Positions 11,701-24,832 are shown, counted from the first letter of the stretch. The stretch: 64,000 nucleotides of DNA from Zhengitettix transpicula (GCA_037074705.1 CM073595.1:66330139-66394138); one strand, 5' to 3'. Numbers and translations are program-made. The notes: a model not told the origin generated them from the letters alone.

Positions 11701-12480
11701 ACTAACAATTATTGCAAATACCATAACTATAATTACATCAGCAAAATAATAATAACTATTAAGGCGAAAGCATGTCAAGTGCAATTTATAAAGACGAAAA
11801 CTGTATTTGTCATGTACCAATAGAAAAAGATTATTATAGGTGATAATTATATTGTAGATAATCAGAATTAATAAGATATCATTAATAATAATCATATTCA
11901 GTCAGAAGAAACGCTTATAACATCAAAACAAACATTTATATAAGTCAGACTTCAGCCAGAAGAGCGTACAAATATTTAAAGAACCGTTGTGCTGTTAAAT
12001 AAAATATTTATGATTGTTAAATTTTTTAAAAATTATAAAAATGTCAGATAATGGTTGGTAATCATATCGTATTATTAAAACAGACGTTAAAATAAATTTC
12101 AGAGTTATATCAAATGTGATATATTGGTATAATTAATTATATACTGTAAAGTACATATTTTTGAAAATATAAATTTGAAAATATAAATATGCTTTCACTA
12201 TAATAATTATTATTTTTCTGTTAAGAGTATCTGAAATAATTGTTAGTTATAAATAAAAATATTAAATGGAATTTAGTAACTATAGTGTAATAAATGTGAC
12301 GGGTGCAACTAGCGTATATAATTTAATTCCATATTATTTTTTAGATGATAACGGTAAAATGTGACTACAGATCAATTATTGAGAAAATATAATGAGACTG
12401 TTATTTAGCTTTTATATTTGCACCTCAGTCTTCTTAGTTTGACAACAGTAATCACTTTGACGTTTTATAATATTTCCGAA
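8706..12480. other. Long AT-rich intergenic stretch, nothing recognised
   Basis: No frame longer than 76 codons occurs, and none of the translations resembles a family I know. A tandem duplication of a 14-bp unit (TTGAAAATATAAAT) lies at 12161-12188. Otherwise I see only simple AT-rich sequence. Confidence 0.55.
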
Positions 12481-12481
12481 A

Positions 12482-12572
12482 TATATAAAGAACAACACAC
12501 AACACAGCATTCGTTTGGTTAAAAACGGTCCTGTTAGTTTAGAAACCTGAGAACTGAACTTAATCTCAGCCT
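12482..12572 (+). promoter_or_regulatory. TATA box plus splice-donor-like exon candidate
   Basis: TATATAAAG (12482-12490) is followed about 27-30 bp later by CAGCATTCG as a possible start site. After some 60 bp comes CT|GTAAGTAT, a near-consensus 5' splice site at 12573. There is no ATG-initiated long frame between them. A non-coding first exon is conceivable, but in AT-rich DNA such combinations occur by chance. Confidence 0.15.
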
Positions 12573-12580
12573 GTAAGTAT

Positions 12581-14319
12581 AATTCTTAAATGTATGTTAA
12601 GTTTTAGGTCGCCAGATGCAATCGGGGAAGACACTTGTCCGACGAATTTCTAATCCCTATTAATCACTTTGTAAAATAAATTATGTTTTCAATTTGTACT
12701 CGGCCAATGCATTAATAAAGTGTATCGTCGAACAGATAGGCGGGAAACAATGGACAGCCCGAACATTTCTCACTGTTGTAGTAGGAAAGTTAAAAGGAAG
12801 GCGAGAATAACTCCCTGCACGTATGATAAAGTTAATACTGCACGAGTGAACGTTTGGACTAATGTGCGGTTAGTTAATGTGTAGGAATGAAGCCCTGTGC
12901 TAATGAGGCAACTCATGAGTTAATTTATAAGTTAACTCAAATGTAACGCAACTCCTGTTTAAACACAATATGCACTACAAAAGAAAACGTTTCACTGACA
13001 TAGAGTCAATATAAAACGTGTGAAAGATAATTCAATTTTCTTATACTCGTGTAAACAAATTTATGTAACTCGGAGGACAACAAAAGGAATAGTATGCCGC
13101 TGACAGCATGTCAGATTAAATACAAAGATAATGGATCTATAAATTTTCTTTACACCTTTAATAAAATGGTTTGAGAATCATCAACTCAAAATATTTCAAA
13201 TTTTCTGGTATAAACATTTTATGACTGAAAAATAGTTTTGTATTGTGATGCACATAATTCACAATTTCGTTCATTTATTACTAAACATTACGAGCAGTGA
13301 AATGGAAATTAATAATAATAATAATAATATTGTATTCGGATATCTTTATTATTATAATGAGCAGTGATTATAGAACTCGGGATGTATCGAATATAAAAGT
13401 GCGAAATAAAAATTCAGATTCTCTAACAGTTTACGTGCAAGGAGGATCAATAACAATTAGTTATTCTTATTTAAACACGTTTAACAAATATTTTGAGGAG
13501 AATCACTAACAAATAATTGTTTTTCTATTGCTTGCGTTTTAATTCCATCATTTTTTCAGTCGCAATTTGTAAGTATTTCATAATTTTGTTGAATATTTAA
13601 TTTGAAAATTATCCTTGAGCTTTCGGCAATATTGTCTAAGTAAACAATTTTTTTCTTTCACAAATATTATTTAAATTTCGAGTATGAGTCACAATGAAAT
13701 CAAATGACACAATATGACTACGGGATCCTCGTCAGAGTGTAATTTTAAAAAAATTAATTCATAATGGAATATTTTACTTTTATAATAGTGATTTACAAAT
13801 AAAGTGCATGCATCAGTTACTCACCTTAACGTTTTACTTAATGGCCTATTATAAAGTTTTCGAACTGAGCGAAAACGTTCGCTAGGAGGAGGCACGTAAT
13901 TTCATCTTGAAACTTCTCAGAAGAAAATTCTCAATTCAAAAACATTATTATTGGTGACAAATTCAAATGGAAATATCGGCATTTATTTCAATCAAATTAA
14001 AAACTTTTGAAAATTTAAGGACTTGTCGCTTAGATTAATGTTTTTCTTGAAGAGTTGAGGAATGTGCACTAATTACTGTCTGCTTTTACTTATATTTCAT
14101 TGTGCGACGTATTTAAGAGTTTAATAGCAAAATCGTATATTTTAAATGGTCCCTGATCCTATTTCGTGTTTTCTAACAGTCAAAATGCTACCAAAGTATT
14201 GTTTCCCAAAGTCAGCATTCAAACAAATTATAACTCTTTTATATTTCCTATTTGGTAAGTCCTCGTAAGAGTATATTCTAGGCTATAAATTAATGATTCT
14301 GAAATAATTTTTAACCAAC
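12581..14319. other. AT-rich intergenic DNA, nothing recognised
   Basis: No tRNA-like arm, transposon ORF or inverted repeat was found in this stretch. Confidence 0.55.
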
Positions 14320-14471
14320 AATAATTGGATGAACAGTTCTGGGTTTTCACACGGGTATAATATATTAAGACGCGACGTTTCGACGACTAAAAGCTCTGTC
14401 GTCATCTTCTAGGCGAAGTGAAAAAGAAAAAAAAAGTGAAAAGAAAACTGAGAACTGTTCATCCAACAATT
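14320..14471. mobile_element. 152-bp palindromic mini-element enclosing a hammerhead-like motif
   Basis: The ends are inverted repeats of about 29 bp. The left reads AATAATTGGATGAACAGTTC then TGGGTTTTC. The right reads, as reverse complement, AATTGTTGGATGAACAGTTC then TCAGTTTTC. Between them lies ACACGGGTATAATATATTAA on one side, then a nested hairpin (GACGAC..GTCGTC), then an A-rich tract. The inner hairpin is stem II of the hammerhead-like motif annotated separately. It could be a short non-autonomous derivative of a Penelope-like element or a foldback MITE. No target-site duplication is evident. Confidence 0.55.
14371..14415 (-). ncRNA. Hammerhead-like ribozyme motif inside 14.3-kb mini-element
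   Basis: The minus strand reads CGC-CTAGAAGAT, stem II GACGAC, loop AGAGCTTTTA, GTCGTC, GAAACGTC and GCG. Stem II is a perfect 6-bp helix. GAAACGTC supplies the 3' core, a self-complementary ACGT stem III (seen in dimer-acting natural hammerheads) and a GTC cleavage triplet. The flanking CGC/GCG can form stem I. One inserted base (CTAGAAGA for CTGAAGA) probably weakens it. This is the best-folded copy in the window. Confidence 0.45.
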
Positions 14472-14885
14472 ACACCGGGAAAATTTTCAATCCTTAATCA
14501 ACAATAATGTTTTGAAAGTTACTAATTGAAAGATCCCTGGCTATTAAGTAGAGAGAAAACTGAGCTATAAAAAGAGTGTTATATTTTTTTGGATATAGTG
14601 TTGAGGCAGTGGTCATAATTCACACACCATCATTACTTGCCAATTCATTAAAAATACTCTCTAATAAATATTAAACGCCTTTCATTTATGAATTTATCCA
14701 GGGGGAGAAATCATTTCATTTATAAGACTTTAATTACATTCGCTTCACTTCACCTTAAAAATTCGAAAGTACATGGACCATAGAACATAGGGTTATTAAA
14801 TCGACAATGGTGTGACACAATTTAATTAAGTACAAATATGGGATAAATAGTGAGACAGAAACTTTTAAGATCTCACGTTATTAGA
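14472..14885. other. AT-rich intergenic DNA, nothing recognised
   Basis: I see no gene or repeat signal. Confidence 0.55.
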
Positions 14886-14970
14886 AATTTGTGATCCCAG
14901 AGAGATGATTGCTAGGGATGGCGTCTGCGGTCGTTAACGTCATCTCTACTGTCATCGTTTGTTAGCGTCG
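14886..14970 (+). repeat. Dispersed repeat 'GTGATCCTGGCGAGATG', copy 2
   Basis: It contains ATTTGTGATCCCAGAGAGAT, GATTGCTAGGGATGGC and GTCTGCGGTCGTTAACGTCA. It matches the copies at 45221 and 60579 over about 50-60 bp and lacks their 5' part (the TCACTxACGTT block). Confidence 0.6.
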
Positions 14971-16718
14971 GTGCTGAAGCAAAGATTTCAGCTTAACTTT
15001 TATATTCTGTCATTTTGATAACTTATCTCAAAACTATCAAATACTTTGTGATATATACGTCATAGCTTATTGTAGAATCCTGGCTAATTAATTACAATTT
15101 TCCCCTCCCAAAACTCTGAGGTCAAGAAAACACATTATGGCTATTTTCATCAAAAATAAGTATTCTTCTACATCTCACCGTATTTTCATTATTTCTTGCC
15201 ATCTACTACTTAGCTTAGTGAACAGTTCATTTGTCGGTCTATGTTTATAGAATGCCTCATTATTTTAGCACAGTTTCAGCCTTGCCTAAGCGAATAAACG
15301 AGACGGCCGGTTTCTTCTTACTATGGACCTTATCCCCTTTTGCTGCCAACACGTTCATAACAATAATATGTGAGAGAAAATCATGATTCAAGTGAATTTT
15401 TTGGTAAACTCACTTCATAACACTTTGGAAATTTTTAGTAGAAAATCAGTTTTTTAATAACGTAAGCGGAATTTTTTTTTCCAAGGCATATAAAGACGAG
15501 AAACTGTGTGCTGTAAAGTCTTGCATTTGAATCTTTAAAGATCATGAGCACGATTCTGCAACTCTAAAATAAGTACTCATACCGCCGGTAATTACTGACT
15601 GCACATGTTTAAACTTTAAATCTGAGCAGCGAATCACAAACATTCAGGGGCACGCTATATTTACTTGTAGTTTTCATTACATATATAACGATGATTATCA
15701 TTAACAAGGCGCATTTATTTGAGAATTCCAGCACAATGCAGTTTGCAGAAGGCTTGTTCGAGGTTTCAACAAGTATATTGACATACAAGGATATTAAAGT
15801 CCACGCTGGAGCTGCCAGTTCTATGTAATGTTTGTCAGCTTGCTTATAATTATTCCTGAGTTGCCGAGTTCAAGGCGAAAACCTCTCACAAAAAGTCAAT
15901 GGCTAATGCCATAATAACACACATGAATAGGCTCAATTTTCCGCTGACGTCAATCAGAACGAACAAAGTAGAGATTTGACAGAAGTTTTAATTCACAGCG
16001 AAATTTGGAATTTCTGCTGGCGAATTATAATGTTGAGTTGATTTATTACGTCAGTAAGACCGTTCGGTGTGAAACAATAGTAATCAGGACAATTTTTTTT
16101 TGTCACCGGGAGATGAGTACGTAATTAACTACTCTCGTCATATTTATAAACTTCAGATTGGTGAAAATGATTGCCTACCAACCAGGTTGATGAATTTATG
16201 AGTACCTCTGCATAATTTGAGATTCCTACTCTGTATATAATCATTTATTATTAAAGAAACCAAAAGTTTTGAAAGCAGCCGAACTAAATAACTATTATCG
16301 GTTTCTTATGCAGCTGTATTTCAGTCCGTCTTGAAATATTTTATTCGGATTCTTCCTTTCACCATTTTTGATATCCATAAAATAATACCGCTGTTGTACT
16401 TTTTTCAAACCATATTTAATAGCTTCGTTACAAAATTTAAATTAGCGAACCGTAGCAAAATAAAATTGGATTAGCCGCACACATAATACGCCTTTCGAAA
16501 AAAAAATTCTAATAACTGTAGGCTAAATTAATAATTTTATTTCTACTGATTTAACGCATGTGGGCGATTTTCGTCATCAAATTATTGCTGATTATTGGCG
16601 TGATTCAATTTATTGTCATTTAGCTTCAGTGAATCACAAGCTAGAAAACAATATAAGTCTGTAAAAATTGAAAACGAAAGTTTGTCCTCTATATTACTCA
16701 CCAGTGTTTGATATTTAT

Positions 16719-16722
<4 letters not shown>
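14971..16722. other. AT-rich intergenic DNA, nothing recognised
   Basis: No recognisable coding or repeat content. Confidence 0.55.

Positions 16723-16766
<44 letters not shown>
16723..16766. repeat. (TA)n microsatellite
   Basis: An uninterrupted run of about 22 TA units, likely polymorphic. Confidence 0.95.
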
Positions 16767-16768
<2 letters not shown>

Positions 16769-19700
16769 GGCAGTACTGACCAATTACAAATCTTTCGTCA
16801 ACATACAAACGTTCTTGATTTCGAGGGACGACTGTTTAAATCATCATTAACACCAAAAAGGTCCACACTTCTGGGTAGTGTGGTACTCGCACCCACTAAA
16901 ACCACAAAAACCCTTTCTCCGAGGCAAAGTGTCCACCCTAGTACCGTATCAGCTTACGCATTGCTTACGAGCGGGGCCTTTTCTTAGGTTCTTCGGCACG
17001 ACTTAGCTAAATTTACCTTAATTTTTAATTGTATTCTTCTGGAATTATAAATTTTGTCAAAAGTTGTTTTGATTTAATAAATTACGGCTTTACAAAGTCA
17101 GAAAAAAATGTTACAAATTTCTTAAATTTATTAAAAATAATAGTAAGTTTCGTCCATGATTTTTATACCTCACGAGGTAACGAATTTAAGAGACCACGCT
17201 ATAATATATTAATTACATTAATATTTGTAAATTTGAAACAACCAATTACATCTCAAAATAAAAAATGTGCTTCAATAATTATATATCCAAACGTAATTCC
17301 AAAAAAAAATATTGACAAATTGTGACTAACGGAACCCAATGACTTACTTTAAAATACAACTGGTAACAAATGAATCCAACATTCATAGGTATCAATAAGT
17401 GAAAAAAAGTTTTTTTGATTTCCTAATTTGTTGAAATCATGTTCCTTCCTGTATTATATTGTCGTCATTATTTTCTAGTTTGAACGCTTTATTCTGAATA
17501 ATGTAGCTCATAACCTATTGATTATTATTGAAATTGCAACTTTATTTAATAGCATATTCGAAGCTTGTGTTTGTTTCTGCGTCTGGCATCGTTTTAATCA
17601 CCTAGCTGTAAAGTGTGAGGATGTAATCCATTATCCCTGGATGGAATATGGAGCCATTATAATAATCGCCAGGGCGCAGACGTGTGGTTAAAGTTGTTAT
17701 GTGACCTATTCATATCTTGAATGTCGCAAGATTATCTTTGAAATATTCTTGCAGGAAATGGTTTGAATATTAAGTATTTCAAACTTCCATTTCTCGTCTG
17801 TTGGTCATGATTTATGTTTTACCTAATTTCTTGGAATCACGCTGCAAGATTTAGACACACACATCGATGTATAAAATTAGAAACAAATATTTCTTACTAT
17901 TGTCCTACAACTGACTGATTAGTTGCCAATATTCTTTTAGAAATTTTATACGCTACTGAAACAGTGAACATTTTTTAATGATATGGAGGAAACTTACTGC
18001 TGAACATAATTTAACATAAAAGTTGCAAACTGAATTTCTAAAGGAGAGACAGATGATTTATCTAATTCGTCATCATGTCCCCCGCCATACTTCCAGAATT
18101 ACCGTTCGTCTGTTTAGGACCTCGTTTGTTCTAGTTGATAATTTCACCTTCCAGTCAATACTCCACCATTGATAAACCTCATTATTTATTTGAGACAGTA
18201 CTGTAAAATTCGTCCAATTTCTCGCAAAGTGATTCCTAGAGCGTGTTCTTCTTGTTTTCCCCGACGTAACTGGTCCTTTACTTCTTTCCACTTCTTGCAT
18301 ACCGCTTTCAATCGTGCAGTGTTATCCCCCAACATTCTGAGAATGTCAATACTGGAAGTACAGACCAGTAATTAACTACCTGTCTCATAAAGTCGTTCGC
18401 TGCCTACATACTGCTGCATAAATCTTTCCTAAAAGTTCTGTTCTCTTGTTTATGGTTTACTTTATTTTATAAACTCAATGAATTGTTTATTACCTATCAG
18501 AAATCAACTGAATTTATCGGAATTTCTCTTGTTTCCTTAATCTGTTCTCCACTATTTTTTCAGTAATGTTATTACGCTTTGTATAAAACACACACATTTT
18601 TTATAAATTATCTGCTATACCTGTCATATTACCCATTGCTGTTGTAATGACTTTCAACGATTTTCAACACTTTTACAGTCCGTTACGTTTTATTCTTTGT
18701 AACCTTAAAACTTCTTCAATTTGTTCATTTTTCAACGCATTCATAAAATTCGAAATTCTGGGATCTGACGTCCATAATTTCCGTTCAAAGCAACGGCTTC
18801 ATTCCGGGTTTTGGCCACTTTCATTGTTTGCGTTTATAATAATTCGACAGTTCTTTAGGGAAAATAGGGACTCGCCTCGTGGACTGCTTCCGGCTTCATC
18901 GTCCGATCCGTGTGACCCCAAATTAATCAAACTATTCATCGTCTCGTAAATATTCGTACACTTTCTCCACGGCGAAACTAATTTTTATCACCTACCGGGA
19001 AATTTTCCTCTCGCTACGGGTTACTAAAACTAATATTTTATTTAACCTTAATCAAGTAAAATGTGGCCGATTATTCGCGGAATTTCCCTTTCGTATTGCC
19101 ATTGGGTGAGTAACTTTTCACCGTTCTTCGCACTGTGAATTATATTTTAGTTTAGTGACTCGTTTAGTAGGATTTTTCCGCCTTTCGTTTCTTCTTGGTT
19201 CTTCTTAGTGGAATTATATTCTCAAGTTCTACTAACGATCTTCATCATCATTAAACGTTCGGCAGAATCCATAGCCGGACCATGTGATAAACATCCTTCA
19301 AATCACAAAAGTAGGTGTTTACAGCGTTACAAAAATAAAATATCTTTAAAATGATTTATGATTTCTCATACTAAAAAATAGATATTAAATCTGCTTTAAA
19401 TGCGTGAAAGTATTGTTTCATAGAGCCATGTTCTTTCCTTGGTAATAGTTCTTTTAGAGAATAATGGATCACTTAAGGCAATTGAATGACCCACGTCTTT
19501 GTAGAACATATCTGTGACAATGGCAACCGGAAACGGATCTCCTACGAACACTCTCATATTCTGAATGTTCCAAATTGCTGGAATACCCGACGTATTGTGC
19601 GCACTTCCGCCTAGCTAATGATGCCAAGGGCCTGTGCTAATTTTCTCACGACTCCACAAGTTCTCATCGCGTTTATTCACTTTGGTCTAATAGGTTTATT

Positions 19701-19924
19701 CTTACGTAGAACCCGCCTTGTGGCTTGCGGACTTTCTATTCCATGCAAACCGAGCCTGACACAAAGGAACGTGTACACACTCCTTCCAATATCACTATAT
19801 TGTTCTACAACTAATAGCGTTTACTTATGGAAACCTTCAACCTGATATCAGATTAATGTTGGATCATCACCTCGACATAATTTGAGACGATCTTATTAAC
19901 AGATTAGGGTAGAATATTCTCGAA
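16767..19924. other. Intergenic DNA, nothing firmly recognised
   Basis: A GC-richer part at 16860-16990 begins with a small hairpin (CCACACT/AGTGTGG). A second moderately GC stretch (18060-18360) has an open frame of 75 codons on the minus strand (18073-18300), rich in Arg, Thr, Asn and Trp, that I cannot assign. Neither has enough support to be called a gene. Confidence 0.45.
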
Positions 19925-19985
19925 AGATGTCATCGCTGTAACCACTGAACAATCCTGGGTTCCATTCCCAGTCCTGTAGAGATTT
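19925..19985 (+). repeat. tRNA-like T-arm, probable SINE fragment
   Basis: CCTGGGTTCCATTCCCAG forms a 5-bp T-arm-like hairpin containing a B-box-like GGTTCCATTCC. No complete cloverleaf can be built from the flanks. Confidence 0.4.
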
Positions 19986-21719
19986 TTCTATCCTAGCTGT
20001 TAATTCACTTTCATAGCCCTTAGAGCAAACATTGATTGAAAAAATTACTTGAACCAACGTATATAATTTTTCCATTTATTGAAACAATTTTTTGGAATTG
20101 TTGAAGTAAAATACAAATAACAAATTTCCATTACCCTCCCAACCGTCGTTTGGGATACAACACAACCAGAGATGATCAAATCCAATTAAACACATATTCC
20201 TGACATTAAAAACTACTTGTATGATAAAAACCTGATTAAAGAAGGATTCTTCTACGTAATTATGAAACTCAGAAACGTAGAAATGGGCTTAGTATTTATT
20301 TTTCCCCTTAGTTATTAACAAGTGCAATTCTATCTTCAATATTTTTATGCATTTGTTGCTTGTTTCTTATCGCTCAGCTTCTCTAACAAGTCTTTCCAAA
20401 ATTTCAGGAAAACTGTAAGTAAGATGTAGTTTTTTCCGTTTACCAAAGATATTAAACAGTTTCATTTCTAAAAAAACATTCCAGGATATTCAATCCAGAA
20501 ACTGTTCTGCTTAATCCACGGGGAAATGGTACATTAAGTAATTTAATATAAACGTTAAGTTTAATCTGGGAAAAGAAATGTATTTTTAACAGCCGATGAA
20601 TATAATTAATTTAATATTAGTCAGTGCGTTGCTATTTATATGTCATATTAGTTTTAATTTCCATTTCATAAATGTTGACATCGCACAAGCTCAGTTTCAG
20701 GATTTCTTAACATCCACTACAGATTTTAAATTTAAATAAAATGTTGAAATTGAATCAGAATTTTTTTTTCGAGTGTTCCACGGTCTGCTTTGACTGAGAA
20801 CAAGTGAGTGAATACTGTGGAGCAAACAAAACGTATAGATTTAAAAGATTTAACAGAGCGAGGAGAGATATACAGGCGTTACGATCAATAATGATCTATG
20901 TACGTTTGATTAATCAATGATACGAGGTTAGATTAAGTAACTTCAAGGAAGTTAAATCACACGAAAAATATGTAATGTATGGTTTCGAGTCATCAAATTG
21001 TGGGAATAAGACGAATACTACAGTAAGTTTAAAATTGAATATAATTCTTTACGCGTGAATTTTGTGGAGATCAAATTTAAATATTTTGTGTACCAATAGA
21101 CCTAATGTATAATTTTTAATGGAATTTTCTTTGGAAAGTATTTTGTTAAATTAATTTCCGACTTCTGTCCAATAAGCTTTTCTCTACAAAGTAAGGAAAT
21201 GGAGTAGATGAAAATAAAGATAATTCAGACAGTTCCCCAAATTGTGTGGATAATAATAGTGAAGATTTGTTAAACCTCTGTATTCCGCATTCTGAGTCCC
21301 TCACATTTCCCTGCTCTCATAGGTACGCTGTTAAGCTGTACAGAGTTGGTTCCTCGGCAAATATTCCGTGCAATTCGATATCGTGACGTCATTAGAAACG
21401 CTTCATGCAGGGAATATCGAGTTCTATACACAGTTGCTTCCGTTGCGTATCGCTAAAAATTACTTCGCAGTTTCCGCCATTAAGACAAATCAACGACAAT
21501 GGCTGTTACTTTAAATTACACCCCAAAATGTTACAGATACGTTAATTCTGTAGCGGTTTGTATGTGCAGAACAGGTCAATAAGCAAGTTTACACAGTGCG
21601 TAGTGAAGCGTTTGTAATGCGGTTGGGTGGGGATCGTATCCCTGCTCCACCACGGCTCGGTCTAAACGCAATGCCAAGTTGTGCTTTATGCCTTAATACT
21701 TTTTTTTTAATATACTTCT
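19986..21719. other. AT-rich intergenic DNA with a weak tRNA-like arm
   Basis: At 21625-21655 TGGGTGGGGATCGTATCCCT is loosely tRNA T-arm-like but lacks the GTTCGA core. Otherwise nothing is recognised. Confidence 0.4.
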
Positions 21720-22140
21720 CAATATTGTGTGTTAATTGTCGACAGAAAGCGGCGTGCAGCTAAAGCCATAAAGCTCAACTTGTGTTTGTAATGCCCTCTT
21801 TGTTTGTGGCACATTAGTTAACGGCCGGGCTTGTCATAATTGGGCCAGCGTGATAGCCTCTCGGGTCTTACTTTTATAATGGAAACAAGAAAGTAAAATG
21901 TGATCCAGGTCTCTCGCTTGCAGGATGTTGGTAATTAAAGGGGACTTCCATGTTTACACTTAAGAGCAGCAAAATTTTGTCCTGTTGCGACTCCCTGAGT
22001 CTGGTAATAGCTTGGGCCATAAAACTGCTCGCTAAACAACTAGTGTTAATCTTTCTGGACCTTTTACCGACACCAGAGCAATCGAAATGTCAATGTGGGA
22101 AACTGCGTTTAAAATCACTTCACTTCGTCCTACAGTAAAT
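21720..22140. other. GC-richer, low-repeat block, possible conserved non-coding element
   Basis: Composition rises and simple repeats vanish. The sequence has GCCATAAA twice (21764-21771 and 22016-22023), a motif resembling posterior Hox-type sites, and ATAATTGG near 21836. The 62-codon frame at 21950-22138 is unrecognised. A regulatory role is inference only; homology with related genomes would decide it. Confidence 0.25.
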
Positions 22141-23640
22141 TTTTATTTCTTACTGCCAAACTTCAGTCAAAATGCTGAGATTCCGTATAAACAAAGAAAT
22201 AAGCACCTTATTCCTATAAATATTTAGTAAGCGGATATTTGTGCAATATAAACCCTCCTTATGGGGAAATATAATTCGGAGATGGAATGTTAACTCCCAA
22301 CTTATATAGGAAATTTATTTGAAATTATTCCAATACAAAACGGCAGTTCCCTTCATTAAATAAATATATTGACCAAAATGTACAAAAATCTTTAATAATT
22401 GACAATGCAATTAAAACAATATATCAATATGTTTCGTTCCTAAATTGGGACTGTTTCACGTGAATAGTAGATGAAAGGTAGTTGAGGCCTTAATGATTGA
22501 TATGATCTAAAATTTCTTCAATCATGTTAAATATTCTGATACTAAAATTTAAATAAAACCTTTTCTGACTGTTATATTTAACATTTCCTTTAGTTAAAGG
22601 CACCTCGTGGAAATTCACGATTATGAGACTAGAAATCGCTCAGGTCTAAGATCTTTGCTCTCTACCAGTGAAGTATTCATCATTCAGGAATAGTTTTATA
22701 CAATAGTCTTCCTCCAGACGTTAAGAACAATAATAACTACAAGAGTTTTGGGATTCAATGCAAAAATATTCTACTGAAAGGCGCTGGTGTTTTATTCACT
22801 AAAGGAGTTTCTTGATCGTTCCCCTAATAATAATTTTTTTTATTAAACTGCAAAAGTATTCAATGCTAATAATAACTACTTATTTCATAGCTTGCTTAGT
22901 CTCTGTTGGTATTTTATGTTCTTTTGTCTGTTAGTTGCATGTACGGCCTAGAGTTTCCACGGAAGGGCAGATTCCTCGTCGCTCTGTTTCGTGACGTGAC
23001 TTGTCCGGCGTTTCTTTCTTCCTAGTGTGTGTGTGTGTCAAGTTTTGTGTTTATTCTTGTGTGATGTGTATTTCTATATTTTATGATAGTTAATTCTCCA
23101 AACATTAATTTTTTACTAGTACAATTTTTTATTAATACTGTAAATATTATATCCTTAGTATAGTTAAAGAATTATTATTTTTGTTATTATTAATATATAG
23201 TTCTTTTACTTATGTTCGACAGGGAAATTTGTGTTCCAGAATTTTAGTATCTTTATATTAACTTATAATTATTTATAATTGTAGCATCCAATTTTCATAT
23301 TGTAATTTTATGTAATGACGTATCCTATTTTCTCACACCAGGACTAATGGAATAAATCAAATCCAATCATTATTCATTATTTTCTCCCTCAATTAATTGT
23401 TTTGCGAGTTAGCACTATATCTCCAGCTGGATGGTCCAAACTTCCCAGGGATCAGAAATTTTTACAGACGTGGAATAGAAAGTGATGTTGGTAGCACCTT
23501 GTGATTTACGATGACACTGCGTGTAAAAACTTTCCTCTAACAAAAATGGAAATAGACCATTCAGTTGGTCATGTTCACTACTTTCGAGACTTTCAAAGTT
23601 TCAATATTTATATAAACTAAATTTTTATTTTACGTCTGTT
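22141..23640. other. AT-rich intergenic DNA
   Basis: A short GC-richer segment at 22940-23040 ends in a (TG)7 run at about 23026. It is followed by a strongly AT-rich part and AATGGAATAAATCAAATCC near 23350, which is of the style seen at retroelement 3' ends. No coding remnant was found. Confidence 0.45.
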
Positions 23641-23701
23641 TTTGAATTAATAAATCAATTATTGACCTTATATAGACACTTTAATTTTTATTTCGAGCGT
23701 A

Positions 23702-23736
23702 GCGACGTTTCAAAACATGTTCGTATCTTCTTCAGG
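23702..23736 (-). ncRNA. Hammerhead-like ribozyme motif (left arm, 23.7 kb)
   Basis: The minus strand reads CCTGAAGAAGATACGAACAT, then GTTTTGAAACGTCGC. The 5' core CTGAAGA and the 3' core GAAACGTC are intact. Stem II (GATAC) has lost its partner: GTTTT stands where GTATC is expected from the other copies. Confidence 0.4.
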
Positions 23737-23940
23737 TTTTCTTCCTAAAGAGGAGGTATTTACAAATGGTTAAATGTATAGACTAATTTTACAAAGAAAA
23801 CAATTCACCAAATTATTATATCAATGTGTACCGCTGACCACTTTTTTTAACTTAATAACGTGTTAATTGTCTTAGAGCTAATTTGTTATAATAATTTGGT
23901 AAGTAGTTTGTTTACTTTAGTTTGTCTTTGTTTACGTTGT

Positions 23941-23972
23941 ACAATATATATATATACATATGTGTGTGTGTA
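23941..23972. repeat. (TA)n/(TG)n microsatellite
   Basis: A short TA run passes into CATATGTGTGTGTGTAG. Confidence 0.8.
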
Positions 23973-24714
23973 GATTGTACACTTACGATCCAGCAACAAA
24001 CACTGAGGGGTTAAGACACAACTACCACCTCTAGGGGTGGGGGTGGAATTTAAAAGTTATTATTAGCGTCGAATAAAACGATTTTGGAGTCGCTTAATTT
24101 GATAGTGTCATTATAGAATTTTTAAGTGTCTCTAAAGGCCAAGGGAGTGCCCATACTGGTGGTTGAAGGATATTGCATAAAAAATAATTCAAAAAAGACA
24201 GTTATTAGTGTCGATTCGGAGTTACAGGAGTCGCAGAGTTTAGTTCTCACATTAACTATGGTGATTAATGATATTTTATGTTCTGCCGTGTTGAGGTGGA
24301 CGATGTTGACTAAAGGTTACCCGGAGTAGTTTTTACCCTCTTAAGTTACCGGGTAATTTTTTATTTTCTTAGGGTACGAGCAATATTTTGGTCTCTATAC
24401 AGTTAAAGGTTGTATTTATTTACTCCTTTAAGTTACCGGGATTATGTTTAGACTTTATAAGGTTAGCGTGTATTTTTTACTGTTTTGATTCGTCCAGATT
24501 TTTTTACAGTTTTATTTTATGTAGTAGGATAGTTCCCGTCAGTGACTCTGTCAGTCATCGTCGTGGTTTATTTGAAGTAAGATTCCGAGGGTTAGGTCGG
24601 GGAGGGGAACGTAAATGGGTAAATTTTGTAACACTGGCGCTGTTGATGCTGATTAAACGAAATGTTTACCAAGTATTTAGTGTCGCATCAATTCCTACTC
24701 CGGGATAATTTAAA

Positions 24715-24752
24715 TAAATACCCGGGCAACGCCATGCACTCAGATAGTTAAA
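24715..24752 (-). repeat. 'GGGTGCCCG..TTGCCC' repeat family, antisense terminus
   Basis: CCCGGGCAACGCCATGCACT followed by CAGATAGTTA is the reverse complement of the family's leading edge (ACTAGCTGGGTGCCCG.TGTTGCCCGGG) at 62399. It marks one end of the insert within the 23641-24895 unit. The other end may be near 24000, where a GGGGTGGGGGTGG tract occurs. Confidence 0.5.
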
Positions 24753-24797
24753 TACTTAAATTTAACTATTTGTAAATAACTTTTTTAGGAAGAAAAA

Positions 24798-24832
24798 CCT
24801 GAAGAAGTTACGAGCATGAATCTAAACGTCAT
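24798..24832 (+). ncRNA. Degenerate hammerhead-like motif (right arm, 24.8 kb)
   Basis: CCTGAAGAAGTTACGAGCAT, then GAATCTAAACGTCATTAC. The 5' core is intact. The 3' core GAAAC is mutated to TAAAC and stem II is broken, so the copy is presumably inactive. It is the inverted partner of the motif at 23702-23736. Confidence 0.35.
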
